A stretch of 64,000 nt of DNA from Anaeramoeba flamelloides (taxonomy: Eukaryota > Metamonada > Anaeramoebidae), in contig JANTQA010000042.1 of NCBI GenBank assembly GCA_027625915.1, positions 1,810,001 through 1,874,000 on the forward strand, given 5' to 3'. The notes under the pieces were generated by a model, which saw nothing but the letters and a program-made list of their open reading frames with translations, did no database searches and was not told where the DNA came from. The position numbers and the translations under genes are program-made. The stretch's first letter is position 1, and every line of letters starts with the position of its first letter. Of this stretch, positions 1-12,322 are shown piece by piece.

Positions 1-282
1 TTTGTAAAGGATTTTCATCTGTTTAACAAACGTGGATTTACCAGAGTCACCTGTTCCTGCAACAAGAATTTGAATTTTGTTTTCTTGTTGGCTTTTTTCT
101 TTTTCGATTTGTTGATCGATAATTTTGTTTTTCTTTTTATCTTTTTTGTTTCTTAAATTGCCCTAAAAACATCCAAACAAGAAGAGTTCAAAAGTGAAAA
201 GAAAAAGGATTAAAGTTTAAGTAAAGTAAAATTAATAAGAGTAATGAATAGGATTGGAGAAAAAAAAAAGTATTCATACCAT
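1..282 (-). CDS. Heterotrimeric G-protein alpha subunit, 5' part (runs off the window)
   Basis: This is the N-terminal 55 codons of a G-alpha GTPase, which couples surface receptors to effectors at the inner face of the plasma membrane. Exon 1 contributes only the ATG (282-280). A 117-base intron follows (donor GTATGA from 279, acceptor TTTTTAG ending at 163), and exon 2 runs from 162 to the window edge. Exon 2 begins GNLRNKKDKK, so the mature protein would start Met-Gly, as expected for N-myristoylation. The Cys at position 3 that many G-alphas palmitoylate is absent. The P-loop reads GTGDSGKS followed by TFVKQMKIL, matching the family pattern GxGESGKS...KQMKI. The G2-G5 boxes and helical domain lie outside the window. 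The family call is very secure; the subclass cannot be judged. Confidence 0.93.
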
Positions 283-689
283 GAGTAAAATTTGAATAGA
301 ATATAAAAAGGAAAAAATAAATTCAAAAGTTTTTGATCTTCCTATTTTAGACTCTTTTTATGAGGAGTTCTTAACTTTTGAAAAAAAACTATAGCGCCAC
401 AAGAAATTAAAACTTTGAAAGGAAAAATGCTGTTTCACTACTCTACTTTAGAAAAAAAACGAAAAGTAAACCCGAGATAAATCTTTCAAATTTTCAATTT
501 TTAGAATATTTTTTTTTGATTAAATTTTTGGTTTTATTTAAATATGGATTGTAATCGGGAAATGTCTTCACGTTGATGTATAAAATTAATTAAAGAATAA
601 ACCAATAGACATAGACCTTGAAAATTGTGTATTTTAAACAAATCTTTTCTTTTTTAATACCAAACAAGCTAGATCATCTTTTTGAAAAA
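283..689. other. AT-rich spacer upstream of G-alpha
   Basis: No coding signal or repeat match was recognised here. It should contain the promoter and 5' leader of the G-alpha gene (minus strand), but no defined element can be named. Confidence 0.5.
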
Positions 690-1190
690 TTTTTTTTTTT
701 TATTATTGAAGAAGTGTAAATTACAATCTAAGTACACTTATACTTATATTTCCTTTCAGAAATTTTAGAGTATAATCATAGATTTTAAGGTTATTAATTA
801 ATGAAAATAATTTCAAACTATTATGGTTTACTATTATTTCATCAAGATTCATTTGTTTCAATTTATTGTGAAAAATTAATCTATCTTTTTCATACAAAGG
901 GCATATCCATAAAAGTGATCAATATTTTCTATAATTTCCTTCTGTTTATACTTTAAACATAAAGGACAAAATTTATTTGAATTTTTATTAATTACATAGT
1001 AATATCTATTTAAGCAGTTAGTGAATGTTCTGAATTTTAGAATGGTTGAACTTGATGGATAACTCAAATATTTTTGAGTTTTAAAGAAATAATTTTGATT
1101 TTTTATTATTGTGAAATATTTTTGGAACTTCCAACTTGAAGAACTAAACAACAAATTTTTTTGTTTTGAATTTTTTTTTTTTTTTCAATT
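690..1190 (-). mobile_element. LINE (non-LTR) 3' end, 5'-truncated copy 1
   Basis: Read on the minus strand, an open frame at 1154-876 ends in a cysteine-rich tail (FCPLC, then IENIDHF, then ALC). This is the CxxC...H...C arrangement found after the reverse transcriptase in many non-LTR retrotransposons. Downstream the copy ends in a motif reading TTTACACTTCTTC on the element strand, followed by AATAATA and an A-rich tail (T-run at 690-702 on the plus strand). A second copy at 2277-2775 shares both the protein (LKFRTFTN, LNRYYYV) and the tail. The upstream edge near 1190 is abrupt, as expected for 5' truncation during reverse transcription. The reverse transcriptase core is missing. Confidence 0.72.
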
Positions 1191-1281
1191 TTTTTACAAA
1201 TATTTAAGGGTGGTGTTTTCAATTCCTCTTCTTTGTCCAAATTCCTAAATTTTTATTTCGAAATTATTTGAAACATTCCTA

Positions 1282-1519
1282 TACTGATAAATTCAAATAA
1301 TGATCTGATAATATTTACTTCATTTTCCATTTTAAAAATTTTTTTTATCACTTGTTTTGAATAAAGCATTCTATTAGATTAAATGTAAAGAAACTTTATA
1401 AAATTAGTTTAACTTTCAAAAGATTCCTAGTAAAGTAATGTTTTAAAAGATCAGATGTGAGATTCCAAAACAGGAAATTGAACCAAAAATTGTATTAAAT
1501 TAATCTGAATTTATCAGTA
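1282..1519. mobile_element. MITE family E, copy 1 (238 bp)
   Basis: Ends are TACTGATAAATTC and its inverse AATTTATCAGTA. The interior, including AAAGCATTCTA and TAACTTTCAAAAGATTC, recurs at 4200-4436 (237 bp), and the termini recur at 35381-35620 (240 bp). Near-constant length and a TA at each edge suggest a non-autonomous Tc1/mariner-type element. Confidence 0.68.
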
Positions 1520-1894
1520 TTTTTTTATTACCATCCAAATAAAACTTCATGATAAAAACTTTTTTTTAGAAAAATAATTAAACAATAGTTAATTTTCCAC
1601 ATTTCAATAACTCAACTGATAAAAAACACTATTTTACAAAAGAAATCTTTTATTAAAAAATAATTTTAAAGATATTTTACATTTTAATTTGAAAATTCCA
1701 ATTTTCAAAGAAGATTTTTTCAAAATTTTAATACTATAAAATTTGAAAATTATTTTGCTTCTAGTTAATTGTATATTTTATTTTCAAGTATTTTTAATTT
1801 AATAAATATCTTTGAGATATGATATCTAATTATTTTTATGATTAGAGAATTTTTTGGATTTGGATCTGAAAAAATATTTTTTTTAATTATTTTT

Positions 1895-2262
1895 CCTTTA
1901 GGTTTTTTTTTTTAATTTTTGAAATAAACAGAAAATTAAATAAATTTTCAGTTTATTCCATTAAGTAAATAAAAAAACCACCTTTAGATTTTTCAGAATT
2001 TACTAGAATAAAGTAAAATAAATGATTTTTCTCAATTCTTTTGAATTCTGGAAAACCTAGGACACTTCCATTAGGTTTTTTTTTAATCATAAAAAAATAG
2101 AAAATTAACAGAATTTTCTTTTTATTTCTTTAATTAAAAAAAAAACACCATTAGGTTTTCTAGAGTTTTCTGTTTATTTTGAAAACAGACAGATTTTCTT
2201 AATAAAACAGAAAACTTCATAAAAACCTAGAACACTTCATATATAAAACAGAAAACCTCAAG
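1895..2262. repeat. Serial hairpin array, copy 1
   Basis: Several short palindromes lie head to tail. Each arm pair starts near TTAGGTTTTTT and closes with AAAAAACC. Arms such as TTTGAAATAAACAG face CAGTTTATT. The same succession of units appears at 31314-31647 in the same order, including a hairpin nested inside another hairpin bounded by TTTTCTTGAGTTTTCTG and its complement. The array abuts a LINE fragment at 2277. No known element family was matched. Confidence 0.6.
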
Positions 2263-2775
2263 AAAACTATTGGTCCTTGAGGGCACTTGACTACCCTCTA
2301 CTAAAATATTTGGCAATAATGAAATACCAAAAATATTTATTTGTAACTCAAAAATATTTGAGTAATCCATCAAGTTCAATTTTATTAAAATTCAGAACAT
2401 TTACTAACTATTTAAATAGATATTACTATGTTTCCAACAAAAAATCAATAGATTTTGTTCTTTAGTTTAAAACATGAATAGAAAGATATAATAGAAAATA
2501 TTAATCATTCTTTATTGAGTATGCCATTCCTATGAAAATAATAGATTAATTTTTTATAATAAATTAAAAGAAATAAATATTACTGAATTGATGTTAAACT
2601 GTGATATTTCAAGATTATTTTCATTATATAAAGATTCATAAAATATCTGATTTTACGTTTATACCCCTTTGCGAAATTGAAAGATTAAGAACACTTAGAT
2701 TTTAATTTACACTTATTCAATAATATAAATAAGAATATTAATCTTTATCTTATAACAAAAAAAAAAAAAAATACT
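2263..2775 (+). mobile_element. LINE 3' end, truncated copy 2
   Basis: This is a plus-strand relative of 690-1190. The frame at 2277-2465 gives the shared blocks TQKYLS, PSSS, LKFRTFTN and LNRYYYV, then decays. The DNA continues to match copy 1 through the cysteine-tail region, the stretch ACACTTAGATT, the motif TTTACACTT, and an A-rich tail at 2757-2772. The reading frame is no longer continuous, so this is an old non-functional copy. Confidence 0.7.
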
Positions 2776-3365
2776 TCAGGGATATCATCACTAGCGAATA
2801 ATTATTGATTTTTGAATATTTAAAAAATTCCTAAAATTTTATATATAAATTCAGGGATTGCAGTTGAGTGCTGTTAGGTTTTCTGTTTTATTCTGAAAAA
2901 AAAGATAGATTTTCAGAATATTCAGCAAATTAATTGCGAGCGTAACTATAGTTTTTCATAATTTAAAAGATTTTACAGGTTCTTTTAAATTCTGGAAAAA
3001 CTAACAACAATTTTTTTTTAATTCTTGTTTTTATTTCTGAAATATATTGATTTTCCAATCAAAAGAAAAACTAAAAAAAACTTAATCTCAAACAAGAGGC
3101 GATAAAAACTAACCCTTTCAATAATAAATAAAAAAAAATAATAATTTTTTGAGGTTAAAAAATAGTATATATTTTTGAATAAAAATATTACAAAAAAAAA
3201 TGTAGAAAATAGAATTTTTTATTTGAGAAGTAATCCAATAACTAAATATAAAGATAGGGTTTTCAAATATTATTAATGTAAACGATGAAAGAAAAATATT
3301 TTTTTTTGTATTCAAAAATAGAAATGATTTTCTAAAAAAAAAAAAAAGAACTCTTGCCGATAAAG
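2776..3365. repeat. Spacer with eroded hairpin-array remnant
   Basis: About 2860-3110 carries TGTTAGGTTTTCTG and related arms seen in the hairpin arrays at 1895 and 31314, heavily diverged. The rest is AT-rich 3' flank of the thioredoxin reductase gene, with no further gene visible. Confidence 0.4.
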
Positions 3366-6010
<2,645 letters not shown>

Positions 6011-7090
6011 TGTTGAGAATGGTACTTTTTTTGTTAATCCAAAATTAAAAAAAATGAATTCTTTTTTTTGTTTTTATTTGTTTTATTAAAGAAAAAGATC
6101 ACTAATTCAGATTTCAACCAGTCTCTTTATTATATGGAATTTCGTATATAGTGTTGATTAAAGGTAGAATGAAATTGCCAAATTTATTAATTTATCAAGA
6201 AAAACAGAAGAAACCATTGGTAACCTTAAAGACAAGTTACATTCTGTCACTTTAAGGCAATAATATGTTCAAAAAATCTTGTTGCTTATTAAAAAAAAAC
6301 ACCTTTTCTGACTTTGAAAAAACTTAATTCATACAAAAAGGCAATGTTTCCGATTTCAAGAAGTCCCTATAAATTATTTGATCTAAGAAACCGACAATAA
6401 ACCCGAATAAAATATGGTATTGGTTTCTTATGGTTCTATTATCAATAAATAAATTCGATAAATGAAGGATCAAATCTGAAACTTTTAATAAAAAATAAAG
6501 ATAATTTTTTTCAAATTTCGAAATGTTTTTTCATCAAAAAAACAAATAATTCAATAAAAAAAAAATTGAGAATATTACAAAAAAATTCTTACAAATTCTA
6601 TTCCTAATTTAAAATTTACATAAAACTTCAAGGGATCTACTTTTGGAATTGATTATACCTTATAGGTTAATGAATTAGATATCTCATAAACGAGAAGAAG
6701 GGAAAAAATCACTTATTTTATTTTGAAACACTGATTATAAGCCATGAGAATTAGTTTTTTGATCATTTTCAGACCTAAAAAGTGGATAAAATAATTTTTT
6801 ATTAACTTTCTCCACTTTTTTTCTATATTTAAAAATAAATATTGTGAGAAATCCGAAATATTATTCGTTAATGAACCATAATATAAAAAATTTGTTTATT
6901 TAGTGTACTTCTTCAAATGAAAAGACTAAAACCTTTAAGATTTTTATATTTTCTTTTAATTTGAAGTTTGACTAATGAAAACTCATTGTTGAGATTTGTC
7001 TTGAAAATCAGTTTTTTTTTCTTCACAAATCAGAATTTTTATTTACAAAGGATGATTATCATACTGTAAATAATCAATGCGGACAACCTT
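6011..7090. repeat. Spacer with dispersed repeat family M (about 6300-6665)
   Basis: The segment around AAACCGACAATAAACCC, AAAGGATCAAATC, CCTAATTTAAAATTTA and ATTGATT recurs in the same order at about 46590-46950, and its second half recurs at 32510-32635. At 32320-32460 part of it is inverted, so the family has palindromic arms. No coding potential was recognised. The upstream region of the thioredoxin reductase gene lies at 6011-6200. Confidence 0.5.
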
Positions 7091-7309
7091 TCACCCATTA
7101 CAAAAATTTAACTTCAGTTTTTTTTTCAGACTTGGGTATTGAAAAATAGGAAGACATATATATTCTTGGTTCAGATTTAAATTGACTTTTGAGGTTAGAT
7201 CTTTGATTAATATAAATGGTCCAAGAATATTAAATGCTTTTTTTAAAACAATTTCATCTTTTTTATTCATATTTTTGTGAATTATTCCTTTTTTATAAAA
7301 ATTCAAAAA
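7060..7309 (-). pseudogene. Degenerate repeat-borne reading frame, copy 1
   Basis: The minus-strand frame 7306-7091 contains KDLTSKVNLNLNQEY, LPIFQYPSLKKK and LNFCNG. The plus strand at 36930-37090 carries the same blocks (DLTSKINLNLNQEY; LPIFKFESLKKK), broken between frames. Two copies with decayed frames indicate a mobile-element gene fragment. The protein family was not recognised. Confidence 0.45.
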
Positions 7310-7852
7310 ATGATCTTTTTTAATTTATTTTTTTCAAAAAATTTCATTTTTATCTTCAAAATTTTTTTTAAAAATTTATTTAAAGAACCCTTTTTTTTGT
7401 TTATATACTTTTGTCGTACCATTAATTTGGTTCTTTTATTTCAACAATAAGCCTATATTTTTTACAAGAGTTACATTTTCGTAATGGGTTAAAGTTAAAA
7501 ACAGAGGTTATTAGGTGTCGTAAATTTATCTATTTTTTTTCTATGAATTCTCATTGACCAAATGTTGAGATCACTGTAACTGTTTCTTCAATTATTGTCA
7601 ATTTATAAATCAACCCTGTACAATTTTTATTCAGCTTTTAGTAAACAAAACTAAAAACAATGAGAATAAACCATAAAGTCCCAATTCAAAAAGTAATACT
7701 TAATTAACTGATTTAAGGAAATCAAAGAGTGTAAATTTGGCTTTTAATTCTCTGAAACATGATTCCTAGAAATCTGAATGAACTTTTTGTTCACAAAATT
7801 TTTCATCAAAAATCCAAAAACGTTTTGTTTATTCTTTTAGTTTATTTGTGTA

Positions 7853-8343
7853 TAGTAGGGAAAAAAATACAGGACATGAAAAAAATCCCTGACAAGATTT
7901 TTAATTGTGAGTATTAGGAAAATTTTTGTCTAATTTCAATCAAATCCTTACTATAAATAACCAATTTTTTTATGAGGTTCGTAATAAACCTACCTAAAGT
8001 CCATCAAAGTAAGGTGTCTCGAGAAAACTGGAGTAATTGTTTGATAGCCATATGTTGATCAACTTTTTTTGAAAAACAATCGAGTTTTATTGAGGTTTAC
8101 TAGAGTTTGGAAAATGATAATTTTTATTCTTGTTTTTTGATTGATTGAATGGTGTTTTGAACAAGTGTGATTTCATCAATCATCATTCTAATAAGTGGGT
8201 GTGTTATAATTGAAAAAGTTAGATTCTTCAATAAAAGGATTTGATTGAAAATAAATGAAATTACACAATAATTTTACTAATATTCACAATTAATAATCTT
8301 GTCAGGGATTTTTTTCATGTACGGTATTTTTTTCACTGCTCTA
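7853..8343. mobile_element. Inverted-repeat element family B, copy 1 (about 490 bp)
   Basis: Terminal repeats read ACATGAAAAAAATCCCTG and, inverted at the other end, CAGGGATTTTTTTCATGT. They extend outward to a GTGAAAAAAATAC-like edge and inward through GACAAGATT and TTAATTGTGA. The full interior recurs at 52452-52957 (for example AACAATCGAGTTTTAT and AATCATCATTCTAATAAG). No transposase is present, so it is non-autonomous. Confidence 0.7.
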
Positions 8344-9617
8344 CTTTTAACAGTTTTCATGTGAATTTATATTATTGTAAAATCAGCTGGTTTTGATTGA
8401 ATCTGTGGGTGTAGTAGTGAACATGAAAAGAATAGTACAATCCATACAAATACTTTCTAGACTTTTACCAACTTTCAGACTGACTATCTGCAAGATTTCA
8501 GTCTCTCGTATTCTTCAATATTTTTTCAAATTTCTTACTTTTTACAATCTTCTAAAAGCCCAAAAAATGGGTAAAAATTAATATTAGCAAAAGATAACAT
8601 TTCTATTTTTATTTTAAATTTTCTGGACAATTATCTCAAAGAAAAATATTTGAAAGATTTCAACAACCTGAAACTTTTTTTATGAAAACCATAAAGTGGA
8701 AAGTTTTTTAAATTACGAGTTTTTAAAAGTTTTAATTCAGTTACTAGTCTCTATTATTTTTTTTTTGACCAATTTCTAAATAGGGATTCCTAAACTAAAA
8801 ATAAGTTTAATATTGAAAATAAACAGAGTTTTGCAAATCTAAGTAATTGGCAAAAAATTTCTGAATCTCGATTAAATTGAGGTAAAAAAATTTAATCGAG
8901 ATTATTCCTTTAATACTTTTTAAATAGAAATCTATTGAAATTTTGATCTTGTAATTCCTTTCAAAATTTGGGACAATTTCAAAAAAACAAAAGTATTGTG
9001 AAGTAAAAAAAGTGACTACTATTTTTGAACTATTTTTGTATTGATTTCCATAATCCAAAGTCATTTTTTTTCAAATTGACCTTTAATTTTTTTCAGAAAA
9101 ATTCCAATGAACAATTCAGAAGGTTAGTTACATTTCTTCTTTTTCTTTTTTATTCTACTTCTTGTTTGGGTTTTTATGAATTGAATTTGGCTTTCAAGAA
9201 GCTGTAAAATAAAAAGGATACAATAAACCAAAAAACATTTTGCAAAATTTTTTCTCACTTTTCTTTTTTTTGATTGTAACAAACAATTTAATGTCAAACC
9301 TTTAACAAAAAAAAAAGAATCAAAGAACTCTGCTCTTTTTAAATTTTCTCCAACCCAAAATGAATTAATTGTTTTTTAATTCAAAAAAAAAAAAAAAAAA
9401 GAAAAAAAACAAAAAAAACAAAAAAAACAAAAAGAAAAAAAGTAAGAGACAAAATATTTTTTCTCAGACTTTTTTGAAAGTTTTTTTGTTTTAGTACACC
9501 ACGATCTTGACAATTAGAAAAAAAAAAGAACCAAATGACATTCAAACAGATTAATTATATTTTTTTTTTTTTTTTTTACAAGACTTTTCTCAAATAAATT
9601 AAAAGGAACAACAAAAA
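8344..9617. other. AT-rich spacer without a recognised gene
   Basis: Two short frames (8393-8581 and 9025-9207) have no recognisable motif and no splice-consistent partner. A-rich microsatellite DNA occupies 9385-9440. No feature can be supported. Confidence 0.4.
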
Positions 9618-9851
9618 TACTATGTATTGCAAAACAAAAGTAACAAAATTTTCCTTCAGCTTTCCAAAAAATCAATAACCCAAGAAATAATTAAGACAAA
9701 ACACATTAGATCTGCAATTCTACAAGAAAAATAAGAATCTAAAACTTCTTTACAGAATATAATAAATATAAATTTGACTTGGATCTTTTAAAACCTTTTT
9801 TATGGAAAGCAGAATGAAAATTTTGTTCCATTTATTTTGCAACCAATAGTA
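9618..9851. mobile_element. MITE family G, copy 1 (234 bp)
   Basis: Ends are TACTATGTATTGC and the inverse GCAACCAATAGTA, with inner arms AAAATTTTCCTTCAGC and its near-complement. Relatives are at 35930-36159 and 51295-51521, and an interrupted copy is at 51187-51633. A TA flanks both ends. Confidence 0.68.
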
Positions 9852-9885
9852 ATAAGAAATTATTATTCATCAAATTACTATTGAA

Positions 9886-10446
9886 TTAAGGTTTACAATC
9901 CCTGAAACTGGAAAAAAGATTATCTTGTATTGGGTGTGTCAACTTGTTATTTTGGTTCTTAGCTGATCGATCCACAACTAAGTTTGGATCGTATAGGTGG
10001 TTGAAAAAGGCTATTTTTGTGATTTTATTTTTTTTTTTTTCTGAAATCCGAATTGATGAGTCTAAGAGAAATTAATTGAAAGATATTTAATTAGTAATTG
10101 AGTTTTTTGTTTTCTATCTTGAAATTTTTATTTACGCTTTGTATTATTTGATGCTTGTAAAAAAAAATTTTTTTTATTTACTCCTAACTCTGTAAAATGA
10201 AAATGATAATTTCAATTGACAACCCAAAAATTAACACTTTCAATTCAATATCTTTCAATTAATTTCTCTTAGACTCATCAATTCGGATTTCGTAAAAAAA
10301 AAAATAAAATGACAAAAATAGCCTTTTTCAACCACCTATACGATCCAAACTTAGTTGTGGATCGATCAGCTAAGAACCAAAATAACAAGTTGACACACCC
10401 AATACAAGATAATCTTTTTTCCAGTTTCAGGGATTGTAAACCTTAA
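9886..10446. mobile_element. Foldback element family A, copy 1, TTAA-flanked (561 bp)
   Basis: This is a near-perfect palindrome. The left arm starts TTAAGGTTTACAATCCCTG at 9886 and the right arm ends with its exact complement at 10446. The outer 130 or so bases of the arms look identical, and similarity continues to the centre near 10150-10200. TTAA lies at both ends here and in the second copy at 52199-53918, so TTAA is either the target duplication (piggyBac-like behaviour) or part of the terminal repeat. There is no coding capacity. The identical arms suggest a recent insertion or arm homogenisation. Confidence 0.8.
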
Positions 10447-10490
10447 GATCTAATAAATTGTTTTACAAAAACAAAGTAAAGTTTAAATAC

Positions 10491-10759
10491 TACTGGTATT
10501 TGAATTATAAATGGGAAAAAATTTTCACTTCCTTTTTAATTTGCTTTTACAAGTCGAGCTTTTAAATTACAGTCTACTTCTTTGAACTCTCCGCTGGTGT
10601 GTGAATTAAAAATTGTAACAATTTCACTTCATTTTCATTTTTCTTTATCAAATAGAAACACTCAAATTTACACCCTACCTCTTTGAGAACGCAATTTATT
10701 AAAGAAAATCTGGAAAATGAAGTGCAAATTTTTCCCCATTTAGAATCGAAATACCAGTA
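10491..10759. mobile_element. MITE family J, copy 1 (269 bp)
   Basis: Ends are TACTGGTATTTGAAT and the inverse AATACCAGTA, with GGGAAAAAATTTTCACTT inside. A 168-bp relative is at 34832-34999 and another at 53191-53357. The extra central block here contains a second partial arm. The edges are TA. Confidence 0.68.
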
Positions 10760-10798
10760 ATGACGAGAATTATTGAACATTTTTTCAAAGTTTTCTAA

Positions 10799-11003
10799 TA
10801 CAGTCAGTTCCACTTTTAGGACACAAACTTTCAACGGAATTTAAGGCACAAAAAAAAATCCCAACATAAGACACATTTTTTAGAATTTTTTTTTTTAACA
10901 CAAATTATTTTACTAGAATTTGAATTTTGTGCCTTAATTTGAGATTTTTTTTGTACCTAAAATTTTGTTGAAAGTTTGTGTCTTACAAGTAGAACTGACT
11001 GTA
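10799..11003. mobile_element. MITE with TACAGTCAGTTC ends (205 bp)
   Basis: The left end TACAGTCAGTTC is answered by GAACTGACTGTA at the right end, and ACACAAACTTTCAAC by GTTGAAAGTTTGTGT. CAGT after TA is the usual Tc1/mariner terminus. No open frame is present. It lies 39 bp from the family J element. Confidence 0.72.
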
Positions 11004-11748
11004 AAAGATTTATAAACTTCAATCGACCTATTTTTCGGAACGATATTAAAAGCCATGATATTATGTCACACTTTTTTAAAACAACTTTATCTGAAAAAAA
11101 AAAAAAAAAATTAAGTCAGTTTATTTCATTTTTGATAATGATTTATGAATATTAAAATGCCACTTTTTTCACATAAATTATTAGTACTCTTCGTGGATAA
11201 TTTTTTCAAGAAAAAAGGGCTAATTTTTGCATTTTGGACATACTGTTTGTTGAAAAATAAAATAAAGAAAATTTTCTTTGATCTCAAAACTATGTGTTTT
11301 AAAGATCTTGGAAAAGGTTAAATCTTTCTTAACATGAAATCATTGGTATTATGGTTTTCTTTTAGATGGGTACTTTAATGGTTTTTTTTAAATTTTACAG
11401 TTGAAGATTTTTTACTTTTCTTTTTTTTTTTTTTCAGAAAGATAAATAAAAATTTTGTTCGGTTTATTTTTCAATTAACCGTACACGCACAACAAATATT
11501 TATTTTAAAGAGTCTAAATCACATAAAAAATTATTTAAAATGGAAACTCAATATGTGTTATATTTTTCATTTACTTTTTTAAGGTTTAATATATTAAATT
11601 ACACTCAAGGTTTTAAACTTGCTAAAATTTCCCTTTTTTTTTTTATTGTTGTCATTTCAAAGAATCGAATTAATTATTGGTAAACAAATAATTTAAAAAA
11701 AAAAACAGGTTGTCAAGTTTAATAACTGGTATCTTAAACAACAAGATA
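11004..11748. other. AT-rich spacer
   Basis: No gene was seen. A single family-G-like arm (AAAAATTTTGTTCGG...CAATTAACCGTA) lies at about 11425-11473 without a partner. Confidence 0.35.
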
Positions 11749-12322
11749 TAAACTCCATTCCACTAAAAGGGGCACAGCCAACAATGAAAAATTCACTTTT
11801 TTTAAGAATCAACCAAACTACAATTGTTTAGAAATACGAGAAATAATAAACTTCGGAATAGGGTTGAGATTCATAAAAGAAATACCTGAACAAACCATAA
11901 ATTTCCAAAAAAATACAATGTTAAAAAAAATTTTTCCTCACCTTTAATTCGAATGTTTCGTGCAAAATTTCTCAATTTCTTTAGGAAATTAAAATTGTTG
12001 ACAATATGATTTTTTTTACTTGTAAATGTATTTGTTTGAAAAGAAAATACAAATCCTCAATTTTTTTAATGTTAATTTCGGGTTTTAGACATTTTTTTTT
12101 TAAATTGGCTTAGTTTAAAAAAAAATATAACAAAAAAAAAGAAAAAAAAATAAAAAAACAATTTGACTAAAATGAAAAAAAATGATTTTGAATAAATTAG
12201 AAAAAATGACCCTATCTAAAAATTGAAAATTTATTTTGATCTAGAATAATGAATTCAACTCATAGAATATATGTTCTATTTCTTCAATAAAACTGGGCCT
12301 ACTCTGACTGAAAAAGAGTTTA
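11749..12322. mobile_element. Mariner-type MITE family F, copy 1 (574 bp)
   Basis: Starts TAAACTCCATTCCACTAAAA with GGGGCACAG next, and ends with GGGCCTACTCTGACTGA then GAGTTTA. The DNA between matches 40528-41811 in reverse orientation (for example GAAAAATTCACTTT, ATAAAAGAAATACCTGAACA). The TAAACTC termini link it to the fossil mariner at 61766-62825. Confidence 0.68.
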
